Assembly: GCA_964574815.1 (NCBI GenBank)
Contig: CAZNPL010000001.1
Coordinates: forward strand, 186,001-250,000
Direction: 5' to 3'
DNA length: 64,000 bases
DNA from: CAZNPL01 sp964574815
Lineage (GTDB): Bacteria; Planctomycetota; Phycisphaerae; UBA1845
Part shown: piece by piece, positions 1 to 9,375 of the stretch
Position numbering within the stretch: the first letter of the stretch is position 1
How the letters are laid out: each line of letters starts with the position of its first letter
Translations under genes and position numbers: made by a program
The notes under the pieces: model-generated
Seen by the model: only the letters and a program-made list of their open reading frames with translations
Databases searched by the model: none
What the model was told of the DNA's origin: nothing

Positions 1-738
1 ATCCAGAACCGCAAGCGAATCCTCGATGAACTCGAACGTCCGCGGCAGAACGTCCCACACGGGCTGGTAATCCGCGGTGCCGATCTGGAGGGCGTGGGCG
101 TAATCGTCCGCATGCCGCGCCATCAGCCCGACGCCGAATCGCTCCCGAATGGTTCGACGGTCCGAGCGTGGGTGTACGCCCCGCGCCGAGCCGATCGTGA
201 TGTTTCCCGTCGCCGTGCCATCGTAGTTGGCCGAGACCCGAAACGGGTTCATGGCATCGGCGACGAAATGAGCGAGGTGCCCGGCTCGCGCCATCACCTC
301 GTCGGCATCGCCCGACTCGAACGCGTCAACGAGGCGCTCGTAACACTCCTCGATCGCCCAGGGAAGCGTACCCCCTTTGCGAAAGCGCTGCTGCTGGTAA
401 AGTTTCTCAGCCAGCAGCTTCTCCCGCGGGAAAGCGCGGCACGCCGCAATGCGGGCGTCGCGATCCTGCTCCTGCGCCTCGACGTCCGCCGCCACCTGAT
501 GCCATCGGTTGCAGCGACGCAGCGTACGATCCCGCACCCACGCCACCCCCGGCGCCATCGCATGCTGCTGGAACTGCTCCCGGTGTCGCCGAAACAACGG
601 TGCGATGTCCGCCGGCAAACACTCGATCGACTTGACGGCCACCACCTGGTGCACGATGAACCGTTCGTCACGCTGCTCAGCGCCCGCCGCGGCGGTTGTG
701 AACAACAGGCCGGCTGTGATCAACCCTCCGCTTTTCAT
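1..738 (-). CDS. S1/P1 nuclease / zinc phospholipase C-like secreted protein, 3' part beyond the left edge
   Basis: The frame is open from ATG at 738 to base 1 (246 codons) with no stop, so the C-terminus lies outside the window. Residues 1-20 form a short signal peptide ending in an AGA-type site. The segment around residues 125-140 (GGTLPWAIEECYERL) followed by GHLAHFVADAMNPF at 153-166 resembles the metal-binding core of S1/P1 nucleases and zinc-dependent phospholipases C, in which a HxxxD pair binds zinc. A GGGAG ribosome site lies about 10 bases upstream of the ATG. Because the end is missing, the remaining zinc ligands cannot be checked, and nuclease versus lipase activity cannot be decided. 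Confidence 0.7.
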   Translation of the reverse strand, partial: MKSGGLITAGLLFTTAAAGAEQRDERFIVHQVVAVKSIECLPADIAPLFRRHREQFQQHAMAPGVAWVRDRTLRRCNRWHQVAADVEAQEQDRDARIAACRAFPREKLLAEKLYQQQRFRKGGTLPWAIEECYERLVDAFESGDADEVMARAGHLAHFVADAMNPFRVSANYDGTATGNITIGSARGVHPRSDRRTIRERFGVGLMARHADDYAHALQIGTADYQPVWDVLPRTFEFIEDSLAVLD

Positions 739-906
739 TGCCCCGACTCCCACAATGAAGAAAACCTGAAAATGAATAGAATCCGCACCAAACCATCGAT
801 TTGATGATAACGCGCCTTCGGCGGGGACCGCAAATCAACTGAAGACGGTACGGTCTCAGCCGGGATCGACAGGGGCGTGCTTCAGGAGCGAGCCGGTTTC
901 CGCGGG

Positions 907-1518
907 TTAATCCCCCTCGGAACCGGTCTGCCCCGCTTCAGCCAGAATCGCTTCCAGAAGGTGACGCTCGAGCGCGGGGTCGTGCCCCATGGGCACCCAG
1001 GCGCTGTCCTCGGGCCGGATGGGCGCGCCGGTTCGGGCGGCTGGCAGCTCGTCACTGAAGAAATGATATGCGGCGGCCGAACTGTTGAACTGACGATCCG
1101 GCGAGGTAAACCGCTCCGTCGCCACCGCAACCCGCACCTCGCGGTCTTTCTCGCCGACCGCGTCCGGCTCTTCCACCGGCGTGGGCCGGATGGTGACCTC
1201 GACGCGCCGTCGAAGTGGCAGAACGGTGGATTCCCACACGTCGCCGCCCGTCACCCGGTCTCTCCGCCAGAACTCGAAGAAGTGCGGCGCCGACAACGGC
1301 TCAGTCGCGATGCGCCCGTTGCGGACGTCGAGTCGATCGATGGCGAATCCGTGGGTCCGCAGAACCTCCTGCGACGCGGACCAGAGGACCTCCCAGTCGG
1401 CCTGGCAGTCGGCCGACGCAGGCTGAAGGGGCTCCGCCGGATCCCATTGTGGTTCATGGCAACCGGCGACAATTGCACACATGATGCCACAGACGCATGT
1501 TCGCAGAACGGCGCTCAT
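907..1518 (-). CDS. putative lipoprotein of unknown function
   Basis: This 203-residue protein starts with a hydrophobic segment and a lipobox (CAIVAGC, Cys at about residue 20), so it is probably lipid-anchored. The mature part has no motif I recognise. It contains a central beta-rich stretch (RVEVTIRPTPVEEP) and a line describing a comparison-like layout with alternating charged and hydrophobic residues. It stands alone on the minus strand between the nuclease-like gene and the plus-strand HEAT-repeat gene. A function cannot be given from sequence. Confidence 0.7.
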   Translation of the reverse strand: MSAVLRTCVCGIMCAIVAGCHEPQWDPAEPLQPASADCQADWEVLWSASQEVLRTHGFAIDRLDVRNGRIATEPLSAPHFFEFWRRDRVTGGDVWESTVLPLRRRVEVTIRPTPVEEPDAVGEKDREVRVAVATERFTSPDRQFNSSAAAYHFFSDELPAARTGAPIRPEDSAWVPMGHDPALERHLLEAILAEAGQTGSEGD

Positions 1519-1831
1519 TGCGGCGCGATGGTAGTTGCGCCGGACGAATGGTCAAGAGAGACCGTCTCACCCCGGTGCGTGACAGTTTAGGCGGGTGCCA
1601 CTGGTCAGCCTCAGACGAATCCGCCCCCGCCGACGCCCGCCCCTGCACGTACGAGATGCCCCCACGCGTGCGGAACGATTTGCCAACCCTGCGCCCTGTC
1701 GGTAAAAGTGCTTTCGCAACAGGGACGGATCCGCCGAGGTACTCTTTGAGCAATTGGCACCGACCCGGCGGTCCGTCGCCGTGCCAGACCGACTACACGC
1801 CCGGTCGGGGTATGAAGGCTTTGGGGTACCG
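1519..1831. other. intergenic stretch with one degenerate dispersed repeat
   Basis: No coding region is supported here; overlapping open frames in several phases look like GC-rich chance frames. Bases 1594-1617 read as a decayed member of the 'GGTGCCACTGGTCCGCCTCAGGCGGA' type element seen better preserved at 16441, 46735 and 62951. A GGGG run just before 1832 can serve as ribosome site for the next gene. Confidence 0.5.
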
Positions 1832-4057
1832 ATGCGCGTCGCCGCAATCACATGGATTCTGCTCGTGCTGTACGGTCCCGTTCTGCCGCCATGGGTGTCT
1901 GCCCAGCCGGCCGCAACGCCCGACAATCATCTGACACCCGAGCGACGGCAGGAACTCAGCGAAATCCTGCACGTCATCACCAGCGTGCGTAACGACGCCC
2001 AGACGCGTCGCTTCGGCGCCGAACGCCTCTTCAGGTCCGGCCTGCCGACCCGGATCGACCGTGCCATCGAACTGCTCTCGTCTCCCGCTTCGGTGGGGAC
2101 CCGCATGGCCGTCTGCGAGGCGATCGTTTCGGTCGGCAGGCGCCACCCGGACCTCCTTGACGATCGCCTCATCGAGCCGTTGCTCAACCTTCTGGGACAT
2201 GAAAATGACGACTTGTCCACCGCCGCCGCCACCGCGATCTCGATGTTTCATGACGGCCACGTGGCGCGGCGCCTGGGCGCGATGGCTGCCGATGACCAAC
2301 GGTCAATCGCCCAGCGGATGGCCGCGATCGATGCCTTGGCCTTGAACGCAGACGACCAGGACGCCGTCCGCGAGCTCATTGCCCTGCTTGGCACCGAAGA
2401 CAAACGTATCGTCGCCGGCGCCCTGGATGCACTCGGCCCCGCCTCGCGCCTCGACTACGGCAACGATATCGCGGCGTGGCAGTCGTGGTGGGAGCAAAAG
2501 AGTGTCCTGGAGCCGCGGAAGTGGCTGGAAGACCGGCTCGAGTTGGCCGTGACGAACTATAGAACGTTGCTTCGCGACTATCAGGAGCTCGAGCAAGCGT
2601 TCGAATCACGAAATGAGCTGGTCGCTCAGCGCTTCGATGAGCTGCTCGGCACGATTTACCAACTGACCCCTCAACCGGCCCAGCGGGAAGCCCGGCTCCA
2701 GCAATGGCTCGACGACTCGTTGGCGGATTACCGCCTGGGCGCGTTGGGAATGATCCGGGCCCGGATTATCGAGGGGGATGCGCCGTCGCCCGCCATCCAC
2801 GAAGCCGTCGTGAACGCGTGTGCCGATGGCGAACCGGAGGTCCGCATCGCAGCGCTGGAGATCATCGGAAGCCTGAAAAACCCCGACGACGCCCCGGTCG
2901 TGCTCGAGTTGCTCGAACGTGAACAGGTTCCGCGTGTACGTGCAACCATGCTGCGCGTGCTCGGTCGGTTGGAGAATGCGGCCGCCCTCGACGCCCTGAT
3001 CGCCGAGTTGAACAACACGTCGGCCGACCTCCCCTGCGTTCGCGAAAGCGCTCGCGCCCTGGCGACGCTGGGCGCTTACGGACGGGTTGACCCGGCGTTG
3101 ATCGAGCCCGCGGTCGAACCGCTCCGGCGGAGGTTCGAACAGGCCCCTGCGGATAACCTGCCTCTGCGCGAGGCCCTGCTGCAGGCGATGGCGGCGATCG
3201 GGGACGCGTCATTCGAGTCCGTGTTCGTCGAAAACCTCTCGGCCGAGGAACCCGAGCTGCTGCTGGCCGCGATGCGCGGCATCAGGGTGATCGTCGCCAC
3301 CGAGCACATGGATCACCTGCTGATGAACCTGGCGCATGCGGACCCGCGGGTTCGTCAGGTGGCCGCCGAGGCCGTCGGCGCGCTCGGCGATGCCACGCAC
3401 CTCGAGGCGTTGCTCAACCGGTTGACCCCTAACGTCGAGCCGAGCGATGGCGTCAGAGAAGCCGCCTGGGGCGCCTTCCGCGCGATCCTGGCGCGGCTTC
3501 AGAGCGACGAACGGCTTCGCTGGGCACAACGGCTCAGCGACCGGCCGGAACTTCAGATGCGTCTGCTGACCGAGATGATCGAGGACTGGAGTGCCAACGG
3601 CGTGTCGCCTCCCGAACAGGTCGACGCTCGCGAGCGCCTGGTCGCCATTCTCATGGCGCAGCAGAAGTTCGGCGAAGCCGTTCCCCATCTGCTGCAGTTG
3701 CGCAGGCACTACCTGGAGTTCGATCCGGCACGGGCGGCGGACCTGGGAGTCAAACTCGTCGTCGCCGTCCTGCGCAGCGGACGCCACGAACGCCTGAGTG
3801 AAATCATCACCGAGGTCGTCCAGACCGGCGATGAGGCCGCCGCACTTGCGATCATGGACGCGGTCGAAGCGCATTTCAGGGAGCTCACCGCGGGCGACAC
3901 TCCAAAAGATCGTCTCGACGCGCTGGTCGAACGTCTGCGTACTTTGCCGCCCGAGCTCCTCGGCCCTCAATGGCCGCAGCGCCTTGAGCAAATGGACGCG
4001 GCCATTCGCGTCTCTGAAGATACCGAGACCGGCGACGCAGGTCCGCACTCTCCGTGA
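1832..4057 (+). CDS. secreted HEAT-repeat protein
   Basis: I start this 741-residue protein at ATG 1832 because it opens with a classical signal peptide (MRVAAITWILLVLY..., cleaved near VSAQP) and has a GGGG ribosome site; the frame is open further upstream to 1754 but that part lacks a signal. The mature protein is almost entirely paired helices of the HEAT/Armadillo type: about residues 30-210 and again 290-560, with phrases such as DPRVRQVAAEAVGALGD. A central, more charged helical section (about 215-285) and a C-terminal TPR-like region (about 600-720) flank them. Such scaffolds bind other proteins; no catalytic motif is visible. Confidence 0.85.
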   Translation: MRVAAITWILLVLYGPVLPPWVSAQPAATPDNHLTPERRQELSEILHVITSVRNDAQTRRFGAERLFRSGLPTRIDRAIELLSSPASVGTRMAVCEAIVSVGRRHPDLLDDRLIEPLLNLLGHENDDLSTAAATAISMFHDGHVARRLGAMAADDQRSIAQRMAAIDALALNADDQDAVRELIALLGTEDKRIVAGALDALGPASRLDYGNDIAAWQSWWEQKSVLEPRKWLEDRLELAVTNYRTLLRDYQELEQAFESRNELVAQRFDELLGTIYQLTPQPAQREARLQQWLDDSLADYRLGALGMIRARIIEGDAPSPAIHEAVVNACADGEPEVRIAALEIIGSLKNPDDAPVVLELLEREQVPRVRATMLRVLGRLENAAALDALIAELNNTSADLPCVRESARALATLGAYGRVDPALIEPAVEPLRRRFEQAPADNLPLREALLQAMAAIGDASFESVFVENLSAEEPELLLAAMRGIRVIVATEHMDHLLMNLAHADPRVRQVAAEAVGALGDATHLEALLNRLTPNVEPSDGVREAAWGAFRAILARLQSDERLRWAQRLSDRPELQMRLLTEMIEDWSANGVSPPEQVDARERLVAILMAQQKFGEAVPHLLQLRRHYLEFDPARAADLGVKLVVAVLRSGRHERLSEIITEVVQTGDEAAALAIMDAVEAHFRELTAGDTPKDRLDALVERLRTLPPELLGPQWPQRLEQMDAAIRVSEDTETGDAGPHSP

Positions 4058-4126
4058 CAAACCTCATCATGTCGTTGCACTGAAGGAATCCGCGCCGGCG
4101 TGAACTCGCGCGTGGGTGGTTCCGGT

Positions 4127-5143
4127 TCAACGGCGGTTCGCGTCCGCCGACTCATGACGGCCATGCCAGCGCCAACGGGCCAGCAGTGCCGCCGCTACGC
4201 CCACTGTCACGTAGGTCATCGGCAGGATGCGCAGGTAGTTGCTGACCGGAACGGTCGCCAAGCCATCGACCAGAAGCGTCGGCTGGGCGCGAACCCAGGC
4301 GTATAAGTACGCCACCAGGCAGACGACCGGCACTGCGCACATCGACCAGAACATCGAACGAACGGGAAAGTAGACCTGCGCTCGGTTGACGGCCAGGTAC
4401 ATCCCCGCCGCCACTGCGAAACACGCCTGACCGTGCCGAATCGTTCGATCACCCCGTCCGGAACTCAGCAGGCCGATCAGCAGCAGCGCCACGATCGTTG
4501 CGACCGCGATGTGCCGCAACCCCGCCGAGGGCAGGTCGCGCTGCTCGTCCGCATCGCGCCCAATCAGAATACGTCCCAGCCAGGGAACAGCCGCGACCGC
4601 CCACTCCGAGCGTGTCTTGCGATCGCCGCCGCGGTCGACGCCGAGCCATCGAACCATGAGACCTGACGTGATCGCCGCTGCGGCCACCAACAACGTCCAG
4701 AACAACACCTCTCCGGCAAGCAACCAACACAGCGCGCGGGTGTGCCCGTGCCGCATCAGCAGGTACGTCATGGTGCTCCCGCGAACCGAAACCGCCGCCA
4801 GCCCGATGCACACGGCAAACACGCCGATCTCTGGATGGGATCGGCCCGCCAGCACCGTGGCCAGCCCCGACACCACCACCGCCAGCGCCAGCACCTCCAT
4901 GGCCATCGAGGTTCGGTCATCATGCGCCAGAAGGCTGACGGGTCCTTGCGGATCCGTCGGCTGAAGCGAGAGCGCTCCAATGAAGAGAAAAACTGCCGCG
5001 CCCAGCACCCATGCTGCGTGGAACAGCCAGCGCTCGTGCGAATCGGAAGTCTTAACTTGTGGCATAGCCTCGGCGACGGACATCCCCTCCCCGAATCTGC
5101 TGAACAGCGCACCGGCTGCGGCCGCAGGCAGCGCCGCGTGCAT
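4127..5143 (-). CDS. multi-pass inner-membrane protein, translationally coupled to dapA
   Basis: The start at ATG 5143 is chosen because its A is shared with the TGA stop of dapA (TGATG overlap), a typical sign of translational coupling. The 338-residue product has about eight hydrophobic segments, for example WLFHAAWVLGAAVFLFIGAL and ACFAVAAGMYLAV, separated by short charged loops; no transporter signature is clear. The open frame runs upstream into dapA to 5260 but that portion is the out-of-phase dapA sequence. Position suggests a link with the pdxJ-dapA operon, but function is unknown. Confidence 0.75.
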   Translation of the reverse strand: MHAALPAAAAGALFSRFGEGMSVAEAMPQVKTSDSHERWLFHAAWVLGAAVFLFIGALSLQPTDPQGPVSLLAHDDRTSMAMEVLALAVVVSGLATVLAGRSHPEIGVFAVCIGLAAVSVRGSTMTYLLMRHGHTRALCWLLAGEVLFWTLLVAAAAITSGLMVRWLGVDRGGDRKTRSEWAVAAVPWLGRILIGRDADEQRDLPSAGLRHIAVATIVALLLIGLLSSGRGDRTIRHGQACFAVAAGMYLAVNRAQVYFPVRSMFWSMCAVPVVCLVAYLYAWVRAQPTLLVDGLATVPVSNYLRILPMTYVTVGVAAALLARWRWHGRHESADANRR

Positions 5144-6051
5144 CAGCTCATGATTGCATACTCGATATCCCGCCCGCGCAGTGTCTGCTCCAGCAACTCG
5201 CGTTCGCGCTGTGCGAGCGGGCACAAGGGCAGGCGAAACTCCTCCCGGATCAGACCACACACCGCCATCGCCGCCTTGATCGGCACGGGGTTCGGCCCGA
5301 GGCCGCCAATGTCAGCGGCCAGGGCACATACGCGCCGGTGCCACTCACGCGCCCTGGCAAGATCTGTCTCAACCGCCTCGACCAGGACCCGCATCCAGGC
5401 GGGCACCAGATTAGACAGCACGCTGATCACGCCGACGGCGCCCTCGGCCATCAACGCCAGTGTAAGAACGTCGTCACCACTCAGCACGGCGATATCGCTA
5501 CGTCTCGCCAGATCGGTCGTGCGCCCGACGCTCCCGCTGGCGTCCTTGAGCGCCACGATGTGACCGTACTTTTCCCGGAGTTGTACAACGGTCTCGTTCG
5601 CCAGATCCACTCCACAGCGGGACGGCACGTTGTAAAGCACAATGGGCAACTCGATCGCCTCGGCGACCGACGCATAGTGGCGGTACAGCCCTTCCTGAGT
5701 CGGCCTCACGTAATACGGCGTAACCACGAGGACGCCGTCCACGCCGGCTGACGCCGCGTGGCGGCATCGATCCACGGTTTCGGCCGTGCTGCCGGTTCCC
5801 GTTCCCGCCACGACCTTGCACCGCCCCGCCGCCCGCGTTGTGACCGTTTCAATGATGCGATCGTGCTCGCCTCGCGCAAGCGTCGCGGACTCGCCCGTGC
5901 TTCCGCATGGAACCAGTCCACTCACGCCCGCCTCGACCTGTCGCTCTACCAGCGCCTCGACCGCGGCCAGATCGACCTCTCCGTCACGAAACGGAGAGAC
6001 CATCGCAGTGAACACGCCGTGAAACACAGGACTTGTTTCGGATCCGGCCAT
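5143..6051 (-). CDS. dapA: 4-hydroxy-tetrahydrodipicolinate synthase
   Basis: The enzyme condenses pyruvate with aspartate semialdehyde in the diaminopimelate/lysine pathway. At 302 residues it has the normal family length. Visible landmarks are the GSTGES loop at 50-55 (usually GTTGE), TPYY at 111-114, YNVPSR at 140-145 and the Schiff-base lysine in VALKDASG (Lys169). The catalytic tyrosine and the arginine that holds the substrate carboxylate are present. It lies 5 bases after the SGNH-like gene and overlaps the next membrane-protein gene by one base, so it is inside an operon. The first catalytic threonine of the usual Thr-Thr pair is serine here, a common conservative change. Confidence 0.95.
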   Translation of the reverse strand: MAGSETSPVFHGVFTAMVSPFRDGEVDLAAVEALVERQVEAGVSGLVPCGSTGESATLARGEHDRIIETVTTRAAGRCKVVAGTGTGSTAETVDRCRHAASAGVDGVLVVTPYYVRPTQEGLYRHYASVAEAIELPIVLYNVPSRCGVDLANETVVQLREKYGHIVALKDASGSVGRTTDLARRSDIAVLSGDDVLTLALMAEGAVGVISVLSNLVPAWMRVLVEAVETDLARAREWHRRVCALAADIGGLGPNPVPIKAAMAVCGLIREEFRLPLCPLAQRERELLEQTLRGRDIEYAIMS

Positions 6052-6056
6052 CTTTC

Positions 6057-7313
6057 CTACTCGCCTGTCGAGGTGGGCTGCAACGTGATATCCATCTTCA
6101 GCTCGACGGTGCGCGGCGTCCGGCGAACGAGCTTCACGCTCCCCTCGTGATACTGGTAACGAGACAGCAGATGCGTTCTGTATGACTCCAGATGTTCCGG
6201 CTTCGGCGGCTCTGCACTCATCTGCCGCCGGAATTGCAGGATCATCTGGAACGCGCGGTTCTTGTCGCTGATCGCCTCGGCAAGTTTCTCGACCGCGTCC
6301 GCCTGCGCCAGCGGGCCGCCGAACGAAAGGTTGTACCCCTCTCGAAACTTCTTTGCCGGCAGCGCCGTCGTACGCCGGCCCGTGTCCGACTCGCTCAGAA
6401 TCACGCGGGCCGGCGGGAGATTCGCGATCTCCAGCATGATCCGGGAATGACCGGAACAGGCGAATTCATCACGCAACGCCCACGCCGCTGGACCCGTGTG
6501 CCAAGGCATCGGAAAATCTCGAAGATGGAGCTGCGCGGTCCGGCCGTTGATGCGCTGCAACGCGACCACCCCGGCTGTCGATTCAACGGTGTCGGCCGAC
6601 CAGTCAACATTCACCGTGACGTCGATCGGTTCCAGCTTCCAGGCTTCCAGAATCAGCTTGGCCGCGACCGATTCCGAAAGCGGCGTTGGCGTCACTCCGT
6701 TCGTTGTGGTGAGATTGGAGGGATCGACCTTTTCAGACATTTCCGACAAAGCCCCGAACCAGTCGAGAACCGCGACGTCCTTCTTGGCGCACGCCGCCGC
6801 GATGGCCTCGCCGATCTTGCCGATGGCCTCATCGTATTCGTTCGCCGCAAGCGCCGCCTTCTTGCTGACCGTCGGCTTCGGGGGCGTGATCGCGAAGACT
6901 TTGGCGCCCGTGGCAATCACCTGGTCCAGGAGCCGCTCGTACTCCCGTCCCACGCGCTCAGCACGTATGGCATCAGCACGCTTCATCTCGCCATCGCCCA
7001 GGCCGACGCAGAGAACCATCACAGTCGGCTTCAGCCGGGTGACGAGTTCATCGAACTTCTCCGCCGCCTCAGCCGTTTTGGCGTACCCCATTGTGGTCGC
7101 GGGAATGTACCAGAAACGCGCCTGCGACTTGGGATACTTGACGCGAACGAACTGTTCCACCATCGAGCCGAAGCCCGGCGGTACGACCAGGGCGTCACCA
7201 TAGAAAACCACTCGGTCTTCATCAGCAATGCCCGTCTGGCCGGCGGCCGCCGGAGCGAAAACAAGTATCGCCATGAGACAGGCCAATATCGCGCCGCTCG
7301 ATCCGTTCGTCAT
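6057..7313 (-). CDS. secreted SGNH/GDSL-hydrolase-like protein with lost catalytic residues
   Basis: After a signal peptide (residues 1-25, ending AAAGQ) the protein follows the SGNH plan known from planctomycetes: block I as DRVVFYGDALVV (33-44), block III as VLCVGLGDGEM (100-110), block V as TTTNGVTPTP (202-211). In active enzymes these read GDS, GxND and DGVHP. Here the nucleophile serine is Ala41, the Asp/His pair is Asn205/Thr208, and the oxyanion Asn is Gly. It is therefore probably not a hydrolase. The C-terminal half (from about 225) is a beta-rich region of unknown role. Its ATG overlaps the pdxJ stop by 4 bases. Confidence 0.8.
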   Translation of the reverse strand: MTNGSSGAILACLMAILVFAPAAAGQTGIADEDRVVFYGDALVVPPGFGSMVEQFVRVKYPKSQARFWYIPATTMGYAKTAEAAEKFDELVTRLKPTVMVLCVGLGDGEMKRADAIRAERVGREYERLLDQVIATGAKVFAITPPKPTVSKKAALAANEYDEAIGKIGEAIAAACAKKDVAVLDWFGALSEMSEKVDPSNLTTTNGVTPTPLSESVAAKLILEAWKLEPIDVTVNVDWSADTVESTAGVVALQRINGRTAQLHLRDFPMPWHTGPAAWALRDEFACSGHSRIMLEIANLPPARVILSESDTGRRTTALPAKKFREGYNLSFGGPLAQADAVEKLAEAISDKNRAFQMILQFRRQMSAEPPKPEHLESYRTHLLSRYQYHEGSVKLVRRTPRTVELKMDITLQPTSTGE

Positions 7314-8050
7314 GAAACACCCTCCCGCGGCGAATGAAGTCGTAACAGATCCTTCATCAGCCGCACCGCCTCACGAATGCCGACAAACACCGACCGCGAA
7401 ACGATCGAATGGCCGATGTTGAACTCCGAGAATCCCGGAATCGCGGCTGCGGATGCGACGTTGCGATAGGTCAGTCCGTGCCCCCCGTGCACCGTCAGGC
7501 CGGAACGAAGGCCCAGTTGAACACCGTCCCGGAGCGTCGTTAACGCTTGGGCCACGTCATCCGGCGATTTGGCGTTTGCGTAACCGCCCGTCCACAGCTC
7601 GATCGCGTCAAAACCGACTTCGGCCGATGCCTTGATCTGATCCGACGTCGGCTCGATGAAGGCACTGACGACAATGCCCGCAGCGTGCAGCCGCTCGATC
7701 GGTCCGGCGATCTGCGTTGACAAGCGGGCCACGTCCAGACCCCCCTCGGTGGTGACTTCTTCACGACGTTCCGGCACCAGCGTGGCCTGGATGGGCTTCA
7801 GCGCGCAGGCGATATCGACGATCTCGGGCGCGATGGCCATCTCCATGTTCAACTTGACCGCGACCGACTCGCGCAGGAGCCTCGCGTCAGCGTCGTTGAT
7901 GTGCCGGCGATCCTCCCGGAGATGAAACGTGATGCAGTCCGCGCCGCCGAGTTCGGCCTCAACCGCCGCCCATACCGGGCTCGGCTCGTCCGTGCGCCGC
8001 GCCTGACGCACCGTGGCCACGTGGTCGATATTAACTCCGAGTTGAACCAT
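7310..8050 (-). CDS. pdxJ: pyridoxine 5'-phosphate synthase
   Basis: PdxJ closes the pyridine ring of vitamin B6 from 1-deoxy-xylulose 5-phosphate and 3-amino-1-hydroxyacetone phosphate. The 246-residue sequence is a clear family member: LGVNIDHVATVRQAR at the N-terminus, FHLREDRRHI, NMEMA, TLVPERREEVTTEGG, SAFIEPT, IELWTGGYA and HGGHGLTY in the expected order, covering the TIM-barrel active-site loops. It is the first gene of a minus-strand group and overlaps the next gene by 4 bases (ATGA). Confidence 0.96.
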   Translation of the reverse strand: MVQLGVNIDHVATVRQARRTDEPSPVWAAVEAELGGADCITFHLREDRRHINDADARLLRESVAVKLNMEMAIAPEIVDIACALKPIQATLVPERREEVTTEGGLDVARLSTQIAGPIERLHAAGIVVSAFIEPTSDQIKASAEVGFDAIELWTGGYANAKSPDDVAQALTTLRDGVQLGLRSGLTVHGGHGLTYRNVASAAAIPGFSEFNIGHSIVSRSVFVGIREAVRLMKDLLRLHSPREGVS

Positions 8051-8136
8051 GAATGCACTCCGCGCACTTGAACATCTGAATGCTCGGGGGCATTATAAGG
8101 CGGGAAGGACAAGTGTAAACGAAGCCGCACGACCGC

Positions 8137-8481
8137 TCATGCGTCCGGCTCGATCGTCACCGTGAGCGAAAACGTGGCAAACTGTTCGGCGTACAACTCG
8201 GCACGTTCGCGATGCGTGACCAGCAGCAGAGCAACCCCGGAGTGGTGCGCCTCCAGCATGCGTTCGAGCGCCTCCTCCACGCTCAGCGGCGTCAGTCGAA
8301 ACACCACTTCAACAACGTGCAGCATGTCGTTCACGTCGTCGTTGTGAAGGAGCACGCGATACGGCGGGAGCGTCTTCGGACGCGGCCGCGTTTTCGCCGG
8401 CGCTACGGCCGTTGTCGTATCCGATTCTTCTTCGCGCGGTTCCTCGGCGACTTCGCTATGTTCTTCTGGCACGGCAGTCAC
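8137..8481 (-). CDS. clpS: ClpS adaptor for the ClpAP/ClpCP protease
   Basis: ClpS hands N-degron substrates to the Clp ATPase. The 114-residue protein has a flexible, acidic and proline/lysine-containing N-terminus (about 1-40) followed by the folded domain: YRVLLHNDDVNDMLHVVEVV, in which the NDD residues recognise the N-terminal amino group, then the helix ALERMLEAHHSGVALLLVTHRERAELYAEQ. The length and order fit the family. It stands 86 bases upstream of pdxJ on the same strand. Confidence 0.93.
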   Translation of the reverse strand: MTAVPEEHSEVAEEPREEESDTTTAVAPAKTRPRPKTLPPYRVLLHNDDVNDMLHVVEVVFRLTPLSVEEALERMLEAHHSGVALLLVTHRERAELYAEQFATFSLTVTIEPDA

Positions 8482-8566
8482 CTCTCTGTATCACAATATG
8501 CATCGGAACCGTCCGCGCCAAGTCAAAACTTCCGGCGCCGGAGCCGGCGGGGCCGTGACAGCTCGG

Positions 8567-9226
8567 TCAGCCCGGATTCGCCATGTCCAGCCGGATCACC
8601 TGGCGGGCGCGAAAGGGACGCCCGGTCATCGCATCCACAAACTCCACGAGAACGTCCAGCTCCTGCCCGGGCTTCAGATCCGAGCCCGGCGCAAACGGAA
8701 CGACCACCTTGTAATGGTTCGTCCAGAACCTGCCGTACCAGGCCTGCCGAATCGCCTCAGCGTCCCGAAGCTGCACCTCTCCCACCTGCCGCGACACGTC
8801 CGTGCTGACGTGGTCGAAAAGCCTGATCGTGATTTCCCCCCCGCGCTTCAATACGTGCCCGTCACGGTCCACCGGTCGAAAATACACCGCCACGGCGTCG
8901 TCGCCGATCGCCCCGTCGGTGTCCACCCCCGAAGTGAGGTCCAGGATCTCGATGCGATCAACTTCGAACAACGGCTCGAGGGGCACATTGCCCGACGCCC
9001 GCAGATTTGCCAACTGGGTCCGAAGCGATTCGATCGTGGTGTCACGCTCGGCAAGCCGGTTTTCCAGCTCGATGTTGGCCAGCTTGACCGCGTTCAGCTC
9101 CTGATGCAGCGCCCGGAACTTCTCCGCCTCGCCCGCGCCGCATCCCGACCCGACCACCACGATGCACCAGCAGGCGGCGAAGCCCAGCTCCCGTCCCGAG
9201 TTGGTCGCGACACGCAACACGCTCAT
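8567..9226 (-). CDS. lipoprotein with an N-terminal coiled coil
   Basis: ATG 9226 is chosen because it gives a lipoprotein signal (FAACWCIVVVGSGCGAG, lipobox VGSGC); the frame is open upstream but without signal. After the lipid-anchored Cys comes a heptad-rich helix (about residues 35-80: EKFRALHQELNAVKLANIELENRL), then a beta-rich C-terminal domain of about 140 residues (FEVDRIEILDLTSGVDTDG...), which recurs in planctomycete lipoproteins and resembles a beta-sandwich. 219 residues. The function is unknown; a periplasmic structural role is possible. Confidence 0.75.
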   Translation of the reverse strand: MSVLRVATNSGRELGFAACWCIVVVGSGCGAGEAEKFRALHQELNAVKLANIELENRLAERDTTIESLRTQLANLRASGNVPLEPLFEVDRIEILDLTSGVDTDGAIGDDAVAVYFRPVDRDGHVLKRGGEITIRLFDHVSTDVSRQVGEVQLRDAEAIRQAWYGRFWTNHYKVVVPFAPGSDLKPGQELDVLVEFVDAMTGRPFRARQVIRLDMANPG

Positions 9227-9310
9227 GTCGTCGGCGTATATCGCCAACAGCCCCACCCGGCAAGGCGGCCGCCCATCGGCGATACGCACGACCACGAGCC
9301 GTGGGACCAT

Positions 9311-9339
9311 CTGACAGCCCCTGCTTCGCCCGGTATATT
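9311..9339 (+). promoter_or_regulatory. sigma-70-type promoter upstream of the class II aldolase gene
   Basis: CTGACA at 9311-9316 and TATATT at 9334-9339 are separated by 17 bases, each differing from the consensus by one base. A start of transcription near 9346 would leave a leader of about 30 bases before ATG 9376. The region is between divergent genes. Confidence 0.5.
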
Positions 9340-9375
9340 GGAAAACTCGCAAGATCCGTCACAGGCTGAATTGCC

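Noticed and set aside
3209..4060. 283-codon minus-strand open frame
   Set aside because: It is opposite the HEAT-repeat gene, and its sequence shows no domain; a shadow frame.
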